A stretch of 42,467 nt of DNA from Chloroflexota bacterium (GCA_024275635.1 JAJRYT010000108.1:1-42467); one strand, 5' to 3'; shown: positions 1-10,238, counted from the first letter of the stretch. Program-made: numbers and translations. Notes: generated by a model from the sequence alone, not told the origin.

Positions 1-1
1 G

Positions 2-664
2 CACGGCGACTCGATTTTAGAAGTGGGGTGTGGCACGGGAGCGCTCACCCGCTGGCTGGCTGACTATGCAGGCGGCAAGAGCCGGATCAAAGGTATCGAT
101 TTCAACCGCTATTTGCTGCGGGAAGCCGAAACTCTTGCCCGTAGCAAAGGGTTTGAAGGCATGGTGGAATTTGAGAAAGGCAATGCTGAAAATCTCCCAT
201 ATCCCGATCACGCCTTTGACGTGACCATGTCGGTGACGGTGATGGAAGAGGTTGATGCCGACAAGATGCTGGCTGAAATGATTCGCGTCACCAAACCGGG
301 CGGCAAAGTTGCCGTCATCGTGCGCGCTTCAGATATACCCTTTTTCATCAATATGCCGCTGGGCGAAGCGTTGAAAGCAAAGCTTGAAGATCCAAAAGAG
401 TGGGTCGTCGCTGGGCCGCATGGCTGCGCTGACGTTAGCCTTTACCGCAGATTTCAAGAGACGACCCTAACCAATGTCAAAATGTTTCCCCATTTGGTAG
501 CTTTCGATAGGCCCTGGCTGGATTTCTTGCAGGCTTCTGTCATGTCTATGCTGGATCAGGTGGAAGCGGTGGAGTTCCAAACCGCGCGCGCCCAGGCCGA
601 GGCAGAAAACACCTTCATCTTTTCATATCCCCATCATTGTGCTGTGGGTACGAAGCCTTTGTGA
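2..664 (+). CDS. Class I SAM-dependent methyltransferase, 5'-truncated by window edge
   Basis: The reading frame is open from base 2, so the start lies outside the window; about 220 residues are visible. The first residues hold the SAM-binding motif I, ILEVGCGTGALT, followed by an acidic residue after the second strand (GIDFN) and a motif II-like stretch (HAFDVTMSVTVMEEV) typical of Methyltransf_11/25 Rossmann folds. The C-terminal third (about 120-220) has no motif I recognise and probably forms the substrate cap. The methyl acceptor cannot be told from sequence. It ends with TGA and converges with the minus-strand giant gene, with no obvious terminator in the 67-bp gap. An ACGGCCGT palindrome sits at 707-714. 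Confidence 0.8.
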   Translation, partial: HGDSILEVGCGTGALTRWLADYAGGKSRIKGIDFNRYLLREAETLARSKGFEGMVEFEKGNAENLPYPDHAFDVTMSVTVMEEVDADKMLAEMIRVTKPGGKVAVIVRASDIPFFINMPLGEALKAKLEDPKEWVVAGPHGCADVSLYRRFQETTLTNVKMFPHLVAFDRPWLDFLQASVMSMLDQVEAVEFQTARAQAEAENTFIFSYPHHCAVGTKPL

Positions 665-731
665 GTAAGCTACCCCGCCATCACTTTTAATTCTTCCAGG
701 AGGGAGACGGCCGTTTCCCCCACAGTTGTCT

Positions 732-3700
732 TTACCGCTCAATCGCGCCCAGCGCTTTGAGCGCTACTTTTTGGGCGTTAGTAATGCCGGTAACGGCCGT
801 AATATCCATCCCGGCATAAGGCCCTTCAATCTGCAGCATATCCAAACAACGGCCGGTCTGCACGTCCCACAGCTTAATCGTGCCATCGGCGCTGCCGCTG
901 AAAAGAATGTCCCCATCTGCGTTAAAAGCCACTGAAAATACGGTGTCCTCATGCCCATCGAGGATTCCCTGCAACGCGCCGCGTGCAACATCCCACAAGC
1001 GCACAGAATGGTCGGCGCTGGCGCTAGCCAGCAGCGACCCGTTCGGATTGAAGGCCACCCCCCAAACCCAATTGTCGTGACCGGATAACACCCGAACCGG
1101 TTCATTTGTAGCCACATTCCAGAGACGAACTGTTCCATCCCAACTGCCGCTGGCCAGCAAGCCGCCATCGGCGCGAAACGCCAGCGCGCTGACAGCTTCG
1201 GTATGCCCTTCCAGCGTGTGTAGATGCGCTCCGGACGCAGCATCCCATAAACGGATAGTTTGATCATGGCTGCCGCTGGCGAGCAGAGCGCCTTGGGGAC
1301 TGAAAGCGACCGCCTCGACCCAGGTTGTATGCCCTTGCAGTCGGTGGCGCCGCTGCCAGGTCGCTGCATCCCACACGTAGACATGACGATCATGGCTGCT
1401 GGCTGCCAGAAGCTGGTCATCGGCGCTAAACGATACATCAGTAAAACCGCGGCTGCCAGCCAGCACAGCATAGGGCGGTTCTGACGAAGCGGCTCGTGTG
1501 CGCCAGACGCGCACAGCCCTGTCGGAACCAGCGCTGGCCGTCCAGGCCCCATTTTGGCTGAAAGCGACGGCGTATATCCGCTGTGTGTGCCCCCTGAATT
1601 GGCTTTGAATTTTTCGACCGGCAAGCTGCCACAAATTGACCATCTTATCTTCGCCCACGCTAGCCATCATGGAACCGTCTCGACTCAAGGCAATGTCCCA
1701 TACCCAATCAACGTGGCCGCGCAAGGTCTGGCGTAAGACACCGCCTTCAACATCCCATAACCGTACGGTGGAATCGTTGCTGCCGCTGGCTAAGGTCTGG
1801 CCATCCGGGCTGAAAGCGACGCTGTTTACCGGTTCCGTATGTCCGTGCAGAACGGCCGTTATGTCCCCAGCGCCCACATCCCATAAGCGTATGGTTTGGC
1901 CTTCGCCGGCGCTGGCTATTTTCTGCCCATCGGGACTAAACGCCACCGTTCGCACCGCTTCGTTGTGTCCCAAAAAACCGCGCAGTTTTCCCCCCGTCTG
2001 CGTATCCCACAAGTGTAAACATTGGTCGCGGCTGCCGCTGACGAGCCGTTTTCCATCTGGACTAAAGGCAAGAGACGTAACCGACGCGGTGTGACCGTGC
2101 AGCACATGCAGGCATTGGCCGTTTTGCTTATCCCATAGGCGTACTGTCTCATCCTCGCCGGCGCTGGCCAACGTCAACCCGTCGGCGCGCCAGGCTATAT
2201 CGTTCACACGCTGCGTATGACCCTACAGCGCTTGCAGACATGCCCCATCAGATACCTGCCACAGACGGACCGTCTGGTCTTCGCTCGCGCTGGCTACAAT
2301 CAGACCATCCGGACTAAAAGCAAGGCCATATATGCCGCGCGTATGTCCAGGCAATGTACGCAAACATTCGCCATTTTGTGCGTCCCACAACCGCAACGCG
2401 CCGTCCGTGCCGCCGCTGGCTAAGGTATAGTCAAGGGGAGAAAAAGCAATGGCTTCCACAAAACTTTCATGGCCGCGCAGCAGACCATATGACTGATTGT
2501 TATGGGTTTGCCACAACATCACTTCTCTATCGCCGGTCCCGGCTGCCAACAGTTTGCCATCGGCGCTGTAGGCAATCTGATTGATAAAACCAAACGTGTC
2601 GGTAAAAGCGGCGTCCGTTAAATCAGCATGGGCAAAGTTGACATCTTTGGCTTCCATGCCGCGTAAGTGCGCCTGCCAGACGCTCAGATGCGAAAAATCG
2701 TGCCCGCGAATGTCGGTTATACCGGTTTGCAGCAGCAAATTGAGCAAATTACCAGCCGCATAAGAACGCGCAAAGCGTGATTGGGCGCGTAAATGATTGA
2801 GCAGCGCGCGGGTGTGCGCAGCCTGGTCAAGGGAACGCCAGCGGGCAGTCAGGCGAGCGGCAATGGGATGCAGGATAAGACGCGCCTGACTATGGCGAAT
2901 GTGCGCTTCAATTTGGGCGTTGAGCAGCGCATGACTGGCCAGAAATTGGGGCGTGTTGGCGGCGATTTCCTGGCTGATGATTTCAATTAAGCGGTCGGTG
3001 ACATATTCTGATACGACATTCTGGAGGGTGAAGCCCGCTTCTTCTTTTTCCAGAAGCGAGCGGCGCTGCAAGGAGCGTAATGCGGCCAAAAGTAAACGCC
3101 GGGGCGCAGGGTTCCACATCACAGTTTGTAATGTTTGGAGCGAGACTGTCCGGCGTTCAATTGCCAGCCAAAATAGAATGGATTGTTCCAGTTCGCCAAG
3201 TCGAACAAACTGTTGATCCAACACATCCTGAATATCATCGAAAATGGGCGTGCCTTCATCCAGGAAGGCAGTGATGTCGCCCGCATAAAAATCCTGGACT
3301 GTCTCCACGATCAACTTGAGGGCCAGGGGATTGCCTGAGTAGCGCCGTACAAGCATTTGGGCGAGGTCGGCTTTCACGATGAGTCCTTGCGCTTGCAAAA
3401 TTGCCTGGCCCGTAGCGTCATCTAATCCCGTCAACTGTAAGGAGCGCACCAGATGCGTATTCCATTCCAGCCGCGTTATCTCAGACGGCCGTTCCCGGCT
3501 GGTCAACAACAAGCAGCTTTGATGGTCGCCATGCCCTACACGCTGGATGAGTTGGCCGTAATCGGCATAGCTGGGCCGATAAGCGCCCGCCTGCTCGCCT
3601 TTCCGTCCAGACTGCAAAATACTTTCCACATTGTCGAGGATCAGCAGACAACGCTGCCGGCGCAGCCAATCGAGCAGCAGGGTCAGTTGGGCGTCCAGCC

Positions 3701-5618
3701 CAGACGGTAATTTGGTCACGGCCCGATCTGATAAAAATGGCAGCCACATTTGTAGCAGGTCAGTGAGCGGCGGCGCGTTGAGCAGCGAGCGCCAGATGAT
3801 ACATGTAAACGCGCCGGGCGACGCCTCTGCGGCCAGCGCGCGAACTACCTGCGCCGCCAGAGATGTTTTCCCCTGACCGCCCATGCCCAGAATTGTCACC
3901 ACGCGGCAGCGGTCGCCAATCAACCAGTTTGTCAGGGAGTTTTGCTCTTCTTGACGGCCGTGAAAAACATCCAGATGAGGAATTTCGCCCCAGTCTACGC
4001 GAGGGGCTGCAAAGGGCTGGGGCGAACGCTTTGTTTCCGGAGTGAGCGCTTCATATAACATCGCTTCCAATTCCGCCCCTACCAAACGCACCGAAGGGAT
4101 ACGGCCGTCCCGCTCTTTGGTTAACATGCGGTCGAGCAAGTCGGCCAGGGCGTTGGGGATGTCGGGGCGGGCTTGACGAATATCGGGCAGGGGATCGTTG
4201 AGGATGTGGGCGATGTCGGCGACTGTTCCGGCTGTGGGTGTGGGGGCGTTAAACGGCCGTTCCCCCGCCAACATCTCGTATAACAACACCCCAAACGACC
4301 AGATATCCGCCCGCTCGTCCAACGTCTTGCCCAGGCAAGCTTCCGGGCTGAGGTAAGCATAGGTTCCCACGATAGTTCCCTGCTCTGTTAACAACGATTC
4401 CCGTCCCAAACGCGCCGTGCCAAAGTCAGTCAGGCGCGGCAGCCCATTCTCATCCAGCAAGACATTAGCGGGCTTCAAGTCGCGGTGCAAGATGTCCAGG
4501 CGGTGAGCGCGGGTCAGGGCGTCGGCCAGGTCAAGGGCGATTGTCAGGGCCTGCGCCAGCGGCAGCGCCCCATCCTTTTGCAGCCGCTGCCGCAAATCGC
4601 CGCCGGGGATGAATGCCATGACCAGGAAGTGACGGCCGTTCTTTTCATCTACCGCCAGCAGTTCGACAATGTTGGGATGGTTCAGCCGCCGCAGCGCTTC
4701 CGCCTCCTGCTGGAAGCGGGCGATCAGCCCCAGATTTTCGGCGATGGCCTCGGCTTTCAACTTTTTGATGGCGACGGTCGCGCCGGTGCGGCTGTCCCGT
4801 CCGCGATGCACAACCCCCATCGCCCCGCGCCCGATTTCCGGGCCGAGGGCGTACCGGCCGGCGATCAGGTCGGGGTTGGCCGGGCGCAGGTCGTTGTTTT
4901 GGATACGTTCGACCAGGGCGACCGTTTCCGGCTCTGGGGACAGGCCCATTTCCGCCTGCAGGATTTCACGGCAGCGGTCAAATTGGGCCAGCGCGCCGCC
5001 CCGATCCCCGGCCAGGGCCAGCGCCTCGATCAACTGGCGGTGGGCGCTCTCCGACCAGGTTTCCAATTCAAGCTGGCGGCGGGCAGTGGCCTGGGCGGCG
5101 GCAACACGGCCGTTACGCAGCTGCCGGGCGGTCAAATCAGCCATCACTTTCAGGGCCAGCCCGTGCAGCCGTTCCCGTTCCTGCCGCAGCCACTCCTCAA
5201 ATTCCAGGCTGTCGCAGGTGAAGCCGGGCAGCAGGTCGCCGGTGTAGCGGGAGACGGCCGTTTCCAAATCCCCCCGATCTAAGGCGTCCAAAAACTGGCG
5301 AACATCCAGGCTGTGTTGGCTATCGCTATTGAATTGAACGGTCTGGCGGGTGACGTGCAGGTACGGCCGTTCCTGACCATTGGGGTTCAGAACTTTGCGC
5401 AACTGGTAGAGGGATTGGCGTAAATTTTGCCGGGCGATGGCGTCCGTTGTCTCCGGCCAAAAAAGGGCTGCCAGGACATCGCGGGGAAACGGCCGTTCTG
5501 CCTGCAGCGCCAGATAAGCCAGCAGCCCTTGCACATTGGCCGAGCGGAAACGACTGACCGGCTGTTGCGCCAGCGCCACATTAAAGGCCCCCAAGAACTT
5601 TAAGGAGAGCGACAACAT
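732..5618 (-). pseudogene. BTAD - Ser/Thr kinase - NB-ARC - WD40 giant regulator with one internal TAG
   Basis: One frame of about 1627 codons, interrupted only by a TAG at 2223-2225. Domains in order: BTAD/SARP-type transcriptional activator region (about 1-245); Hanks-type kinase (about 256-470) with Gly loop GRGAMGVV, HRDLKPAN near 381 and DFG near 398, all catalytic residues present; NB-ARC/STAND ATPase with GMGGQGKTSL near 579 and LLILDN; a helical region; a short pentapeptide-like link (about 985-1010); and WD40 repeats. I count 3 WD repeats before the stop and 11 after it, 14 in all, which fits two seven-bladed propellers and argues the two halves are one gene. The stop sits in ...CLQAL-stop-GHTQRVNDIAW, where CAG to TAG would restore the repeat. 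No clear Shine-Dalgarno precedes ATG 5618. It is probably a signalling scaffold that senses a ligand through the propellers; the targets are unknown. It may be a pseudogene, a readthrough gene or a consensus error. Confidence 0.82.
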
Positions 5619-5694
5619 TAATAAAGTATATCAGGTTTTTATAAATTTTATGAGAATATGGTGATGATGCTTATCCCTGGCGGAGAAATTCCTG

Positions 5695-6321
5695 TCACTT
5701 TAAGCCACAATGCCATAGGATTTGTTTAATGAGGGGTTGGGTTGAGTCGTTTTGGGAGAGAACGGCCGTTGCCACCACCCGCTTAATTAACGCCTTGTTA
5801 TCTAACCGCCAATACTGCTCGGTGACGGCCGTCAGGTAGCGTAAGACGGCCAACTGCACTTCGTTATCCGCGTTGTTGATGAGCCGGATCGCCCGTCCCG
5901 CATTCTCTCGCGCCAGATAATGGGCCATCAGACGTTTAGCCGCGTACTGTTTGGTGATGGGATGCGGACTGGTCAATTCCGCCTCGAAATGGCTGAGTCG
6001 TTGTTGAAATTCGGCGTCATCCATGAACGCACGCGCTTCCGTCGGCGTGAGTCGAGTGAGATATAGTTCATCTTCACTGCTGGTCACGTCATACTCGTAA
6101 TGCTCGTCGTACTGGTAAAAAACGTCGCAAACAGGGCATCGCCGGAGGTGATGCGTGTCGCTGCCCGCTTTGCCCGGCGGATCAAATCGTCTCAATCTAT
6201 CGGCCTCAGGCGGCAGCGCGTGCGACGGCCCGGTGAGCATGACGGCGTAAAAGCCATACTCGTTTTCGGCCAGGTTGCGGCAGATGGGGCATTGGTGGAG
6301 GGGGGCGTATTGAAAGGTCAT
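5695..6321 (-). CDS. Zinc-ribbon, HEAT-like hypothetical protein
   Basis: A 208-residue protein that I do not recognise as a named family. The N-terminus carries two CxxC pairs (CPIC near residue 12 and CPVC near 63), likely one zinc ribbon with a long insert. An acidic linker (EHYEYDVTSSEDE) follows, then an alpha-helical C-terminal half (about 95-208) with repeated LxxxL and AVLRYLTAV patterns resembling HEAT or armadillo helices. No signal peptide or membrane segment is visible, so it is probably cytoplasmic. It lies downstream of the ABC-2 operon on the same strand, but a 15-bp-arm hairpin separates them, so it is probably transcribed separately. No strong Shine-Dalgarno precedes the ATG. 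Confidence is in the gene, not the function. Confidence 0.7.
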   Translation of the reverse strand: MTFQYAPLHQCPICRNLAENEYGFYAVMLTGPSHALPPEADRLRRFDPPGKAGSDTHHLRRCPVCDVFYQYDEHYEYDVTSSEDELYLTRLTPTEARAFMDDAEFQQRLSHFEAELTSPHPITKQYAAKRLMAHYLARENAGRAIRLINNADNEVQLAVLRYLTAVTEQYWRLDNKALIKRVVATAVLSQNDSTQPLIKQILWHCGLK

Positions 6322-6347
6322 TTTTTTGCCGATAAGTAACCGTGTTC

Positions 6348-6378
6348 CCGTATTCCGTAATCGGATTACGGAATACGG
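6348..6378. repeat. Perfect inverted repeat, 15-bp arms
   Basis: Arms CCGTATTCCGTAATC and its exact complement are separated by a single G. It lies between the stop of the ABC permease (6388) and the zinc-ribbon gene. There is no T-run on either side, so it is a cruciform-type spacer palindrome rather than a classic intrinsic terminator, though it could still stop transcription or protect a 3' end. Confidence 0.85.
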
Positions 6379-6387
6379 CTTACGGCC

Positions 6388-7182
6388 CTAAATATACAAA
6401 TCCCGCTTCGAGTAACTCACATACGCGCCGGTGATGGCAGCTACCACAATCACCGCCGCCAGCCCGATGTAAAGCGGCTCAATTTTCGACTCGCGGAACA
6501 TCAGCCCGGCGTCTACGTATTTGAAGGGAGTGACGTATTTGAGAAAGTCCAGTTTTTCGTGCAGATTGGTGATGATGGAGAAGAAGTAGGCGGCGAGGAG
6601 GATGGAAACGGCCGTTGACCCCGACCGTTTATACTGCTTCATTGCACAGCCCAAGAACAGCCCCACAGACAGGAAAACCAGTTGCAGCAGAAACAGCCCC
6701 AGCGTAGACATATTCAGAAAAGCATAAAACCCGCTGTCCGGTTGGTAAGACTGCGCGCTGGCAACCGTCACGCCCCAGGTGATCAGCAGCAGCCCTATAC
6801 AGTTGACCAGCGCCGCCAGCGCTTTGGCCGTCACCACCCGGCTCCGCGTCACCGGCAGAACCAATGAAAATTCCACCGTCTTGTCCCGTTCCTCTTTGGA
6901 GATGATGTCGCTGCCCCACATGGTCGCCGCAATCCCGACGATAAGCGCGAAATAAGTGTACATCACGCCGTAAAACCCGCTCAGTGTAGTCAGATTAAAT
7001 GCCTTCATGTTAAACGCATCCAGCAAGGCTTCGGGCATATTGTCCAAAACCGCCAGTAGTTCAGGATTGTTGGCATAAGCCGAGAATTTGGCAAAGCCAA
7101 TTGCTGCGAACAAGACGACAATCACGCCCCAGATGATCAGAGACTTCAAATTAGCATTGAGTTCTCTCAGAAAAATGTTCAT
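6388..7182 (-). CDS. ABC-2 type transporter permease (second permease of operon)
   Basis: 264 residues with about six hydrophobic segments: one near residues 15-35, then a block at about 75-100, 115-140, 145-170, 180-200 and 235-255. The conserved cytoplasmic loop reads ISKEERDKTVEFSLVLPVTR, the ABC-2 family signature (compare SIEERELTADFLLTKPVAR in the next gene). A strong Shine-Dalgarno (GAGGAGG) lies 8-9 nt before ATG 7182 and overlaps the stop of the upstream permease. With 7195-8004 it probably forms a heterodimeric membrane pore driven by the ATPase at 8015-8887. The substrate is unknown; TetR control suggests export of a drug, lipid or peptide. Confidence 0.88.
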   Translation of the reverse strand: MNIFLRELNANLKSLIIWGVIVVLFAAIGFAKFSAYANNPELLAVLDNMPEALLDAFNMKAFNLTTLSGFYGVMYTYFALIVGIAATMWGSDIISKEERDKTVEFSLVLPVTRSRVVTAKALAALVNCIGLLLITWGVTVASAQSYQPDSGFYAFLNMSTLGLFLLQLVFLSVGLFLGCAMKQYKRSGSTAVSILLAAYFFSIITNLHEKLDFLKYVTPFKYVDAGLMFRESKIEPLYIGLAAVIVVAAITGAYVSYSKRDLYI

Positions 7183-7194
7183 AACATAACCTCC

Positions 7195-8004
7195 TCACGT
7201 TACCGAGGGAATGTCCCGGCGCGTGTACAGCCAGTAACTGGCTGCTGCCGAGACGATGATAACCGCCACGCTAATCATCACCAGCGGCGTATCGAACTGC
7301 CCGTTTTTGATGATGTAGTTGGGGTCAAAATGCTTAAACGGCGTGATTTTCTCGAACTTGCTCTCGCCGAGCATATCGCCAAACGCGCCCAGCACATACA
7401 TGCCAAAGCCCAACCCCATCGCATACGGCGTCACACTGCGCACCCGCTTCACCAGCAGCGAAACCACCAGACCAACGGTGAGGAAAAACAACTGGAAAAC
7501 GATCAATCCCAGCAGCAGCAGCGCCAGAATGCCAGCGTCGTAAGTTCTATCCCCTTTGAAGACATTGACGAAGCCAAACGCGCTGATCCAGACCACAACC
7601 TGGGTGATTCCTAAACTGGTCAGAACGGCCAGTAGTTTGCTGGTCATAATTTTAGAGCGGGCTACCGGCTTGGTCAGCAAGAAATCGGCCGTCAATTCGC
7701 GCTCCTCAATCGAGACCAGCCCGAACCCATAGTTGGCCGCCTGAATAGCGAGCATAATTTGCAGGAAGAAATAGACGAAACTGAAAAAGCCCATGATGGT
7801 AGAAAAGTCCACGTTGCCCATGCCGAATGCGGCCCGTAATTCCGGCGGGAAACTTTCCATCGTCTTGTTAATCAGGGCGGCGTCTTTGGCAAAGGAGGGA
7901 AAGATGGAAAGATAGAGCAAAGCCACCGCCGCTGCCGACACCGACCAGGTGATGACCGAGCGCAGGCGGGTTTTGAACTCGTGCTTGTAAATGTTGTTGT
8001 TCAT
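7195..8004 (-). CDS. ABC-2 type transporter permease (first permease of operon)
   Basis: 269 residues. I chose ATG 8004 (MNNNIYKHEF) because AAAGGG lies 6 nt upstream, whereas ATG 8010 would be too close to it. The stop of the ATPase (8015-8017) is only a few bases before the start, so the two genes are translationally linked. Six hydrophobic segments flank the loop SIEERELTADFLLTKPVAR typical of ABC-2 permeases that work with CcmA-like ATPases. It is paralogous to the neighbouring permease, pointing to a heterodimer. It acts in the cytoplasmic membrane; the direction is probably efflux. Confidence 0.87.
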   Translation of the reverse strand: MNNNIYKHEFKTRLRSVITWSVSAAAVALLYLSIFPSFAKDAALINKTMESFPPELRAAFGMGNVDFSTIMGFFSFVYFFLQIMLAIQAANYGFGLVSIEERELTADFLLTKPVARSKIMTSKLLAVLTSLGITQVVVWISAFGFVNVFKGDRTYDAGILALLLLGLIVFQLFFLTVGLVVSLLVKRVRSVTPYAMGLGFGMYVLGAFGDMLGESKFEKITPFKHFDPNYIIKNGQFDTPLVMISVAVIIVSAAASYWLYTRRDIPSVT

Positions 8005-8014
8005 GGTCATCCCT

Positions 8015-8887
8015 TTATTCGTAGTAGTGCATGAAAATTTCTTCCAGCGTCGGTTCTTCAATGGTCACGTCGGCCACCTGGATGCTGGCGATTTTTTGCA
8101 TCATGGCATTGATATCGCCTTTGTAGAAGAAGCGTATGACGCCGTTACGGCGTTCCAGATTGGTCACGCCGGGAAGGTCAAAATGAGCCGGATCGAGGCC
8201 ATCGGCAGCCACGCGGATTTTCTTATAATTATCCTGCTGCAATGTCTGGATATCTGAGATTTCCACGATGCGCCCTTCCCGGATGATGCCCACCCGGCTG
8301 CACAACTTCTGCACTTCGCCCAGGATGTGCGAGGAGAAGAAGACGGTCACCCCGCGCGCATTTTACTCACGGATCAGGTCGAAGAATTTGCGCTGCATGA
8401 GCGGGTCAAGGCCGCTGGTCGGTTCATCCAAGAACAGCAGCTTGGGCGCGTGCAAAAGTCCCTGCACGATGCCGACTTTCTTTTTGTTGCCGTAGGAAAG
8501 GTCATCAATACGTCGGTTCAAATCCAGTTCCATATATTCGGCCAACTCGTGCAGCCGTTTGGTGTGGTCGCCTTCGTAAAAACTGGCCGAATACTTGAGC
8601 AAGTCAATTACCTTCATCCGCTCGTAGTAGAACACTTCCGAAGGCAGGTAGCCTATGTTTTTGCGGATTTCGGGGCCGAATTTAACCACGTCCCTGCCAA
8701 AAATGGCCGCGCTGCCACCGGTGGGGTAAATCAGGGAGAGCAGCAGCCGGATGGTGGTGGACTTTCCGGCCCCGTTCGGCCCGATGAAGCCGAAAATTTC
8801 TCCTTCTTCGACTTTGAACGAGACATCCACGATGCCCCGCGCTTTGCCATAATACTTTGTTAGCTTGTCAACTCCGATTACGCTCAT
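8015..8887 (-). pseudogene. ABC-2 exporter ATPase, interrupted by in-frame TAA
   Basis: The frame encodes about 290 residues with Walker A GPNGAGKST, Q-loop GYLPSE, signature LSYGNKKKVGI, Walker B LLFLDEPTSGLD and, after the stop, the H-loop FFSSHIL. A TAA at 8363-8365 falls between FFDLIRE and NARGVTVFFSSHIL. Homologues of this CcmA/YhcH group normally read ...IREENARG..., so GAA to TAA explains it. Without readthrough the product loses the switch histidine and the C-terminal regulatory region and would be inactive, leaving two orphan permeases. A GTG at 8348 in the same frame could restart, but it would give only a C-terminal piece. Start ATG 8887 follows an AAGGAGT-like site. Confidence 0.85.
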
Positions 8888-8924
8888 AGTGCGACTCCTT
8901 GTGCGCCCGATTTACCAAATCGGG

Positions 8925-9551
8925 CTACTGCGGCGCGCCGCTCAGGCCATGCCGCAGAAAATCAATAAATTGGTCAATGGTTGCCATCAATTTATGGCCA
9001 TAGTCCGGGGCGATTTGTTCGGTGTAGTACTCTAAAACGGCCGTATTCGTCGCCACGATCAAATAAGCAAACAGGGCCACGTCAATGCCGTCCCGGACTT
9101 CGCCTTTGGTGATGGCGTTTGTCAGCAGTGTTTCAAAAAGCGTCTGGGCGGTGGCTACATTATCGCCCATCACTTCTTCGTAAATGGGCATCCCTTTGCT
9201 CGCCAGCAGTTTCTTGCTGATTGCGGCATATTGCGGGTGTTCAACGGCGAATTGAATGCCGGACAGGTACATTTCTCGGAGCAGTATGAAAAAGTCATAC
9301 TGCTCAGGGTTCTGCATGACAGGTGCCAAATAGTTGAGTTTAGCTTCTCCGATCAGTTGCAGCAGGTAAAGGAACAAGTCCTTTTTGTTCTCGAAGTATT
9401 GGTAAAAGCTGCCTTTGGCGATGCCAACGTTCGCCACAATACGGTTGATGCTGGCCTGGTTGAAGGGGTGAGCAGCGAATTCAGCAACGGCCGCTTCGCA
9501 AATCGCATCCCGTTTTTCGGCGGGTATATTGAAGAAGGTTTCTTTCGGCAT
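8925..9551 (-). CDS. TetR-family repressor heading the ABC-2 operon
   Basis: 208 residues from ATG 9551, preceded by AAGGG at about 5 nt; an in-frame ATG at 9584 has no ribosome site and lies inside the operator palindromes. The N-terminal helix-turn-helix (about 25-55) contains INRIVANVGIAKGSFYQYF followed by ENKKDLF, the usual TetR signature. The C-terminal ligand domain is typical in length. It is the first gene of a minus-strand operon with an ATPase and two permeases, so it probably represses its own operon until an exported compound binds. Two spaced palindromes directly upstream (9570-9600) are the likely operator. Confidence 0.88.
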   Translation of the reverse strand: MPKETFFNIPAEKRDAICEAAVAEFAAHPFNQASINRIVANVGIAKGSFYQYFENKKDLFLYLLQLIGEAKLNYLAPVMQNPEQYDFFILLREMYLSGIQFAVEHPQYAAISKKLLASKGMPIYEEVMGDNVATAQTLFETLLTNAITKGEVRDGIDVALFAYLIVATNTAVLEYYTEQIAPDYGHKLMATIDQFIDFLRHGLSGAPQ

Positions 9552-9569
9552 AACACCCTTGCAGTTAAG

Positions 9570-9600
9570 TGACCAGTCGGTCATGTGACTGGACGGTCAC
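9570..9600 (-). promoter_or_regulatory. Tandem TetR-type operator palindromes
   Basis: Two adjacent dyads lie just upstream of the TetR start: TGACC-agtc-GGTCA at 9570-9583 and GTGAC-tggacg-GTCAC at 9585-9600. The half-sites (TGAC/GTCA) are shared and the centres lie about 16 bp apart, consistent with cooperative binding of two dimers. Position and symmetry suggest autoregulation of the tetR-ABC operon; this is inferred, not shown. Confidence 0.7.
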
Positions 9601-9659
9601 ATTTTAGAGTGTTTTGTACGGGTGTCAAGATGAGTCGCGCAGCCTTGTGCGGTAATCGG

Positions 9660-10238
9660 TTAACTAAATGTCGGGGGCTGGATACGGCCGTTCAAATAAC
9701 GCGCTACGTGAGCCGACAAATCCAGCGGAGGAAGCGGCGCTGCGGGGGACGCCGCCCGAATCACATTGATACTGATCAACGGGCCAAGCAAGCCCGCCAC
9801 CCCATGCATTGGAGGTTCTTCCATTAAAACCCCCTCTGCCTGGTAACGCGCCAAAAGCTGTCCGACGTGCTCCATCATCGTAAACGGCGTATCCAACATC
9901 TCCGCCAATTCAGGGTAGCGTGGAATCTCGGAGAGGATCAGGTAGAAAAATTGGCCGTATTTTTCCGCCGCTGCCTGGTAAGCCTGGACAACCCGCAGTA
10001 AATCGGCCGTGACATCCCCCGAATAGTACGCCGCCGTTTGCAAATCCACCTTTTCCGTCAACACCATGATCGCCTGTTTGACCAGTTCCGCCTTACTGCT
10101 GTATTTGCGAAACAACGTCACTTCACTGATACCGGCTGCTTCGGCGATTTGTTTGGCTGTCGCCCCGGCATAGCCGCGTTCAACCACCATCTGCATTGCG
10201 GCGTTGTATACTTGTTCATCGTTAACAATTTTTGGCAT
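9660..10238 (-). CDS. TetR-family transcriptional regulator
   Basis: 192 residues. The N-terminal DNA-binding domain contains TAKQIAEAAGISEVTLFRKY followed by SSKAELV, a standard TetR helix-turn-helix; the C-terminal region (about 60-190) resembles the TetR_C variants seen with efflux genes. A GAGAG site lies about 7 nt before ATG 10238. It is transcribed divergently from the SfLAP/dikinase pair across a 155-bp spacer containing two overlapping 16-bp palindromes. It most likely controls that pair and itself. It ends close to the operator of the next tetR gene, so two TetR modules sit back to back. Confidence 0.87.
   Translation of the reverse strand: MPKIVNDEQVYNAAMQMVVERGYAGATAKQIAEAAGISEVTLFRKYSSKAELVKQAIMVLTEKVDLQTAAYYSGDVTADLLRVVQAYQAAAEKYGQFFYLILSEIPRYPELAEMLDTPFTMMEHVGQLLARYQAEGVLMEEPPMHGVAGLLGPLISINVIRAASPAAPLPPLDLSAHVARYLNGRIQPPTFS

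Noticed and set aside
764..1624. 286-codon alternative frame in the WD40 region
   Set aside because: Out-of-frame translation of the WD repeats; repeated GMxxP patterns only echo the repeat unit.
4485..5282. 265-codon plus-strand frame opposite the kinase/BTAD region
   Set aside because: Antisense to intact kinase motifs; no ribosome site.
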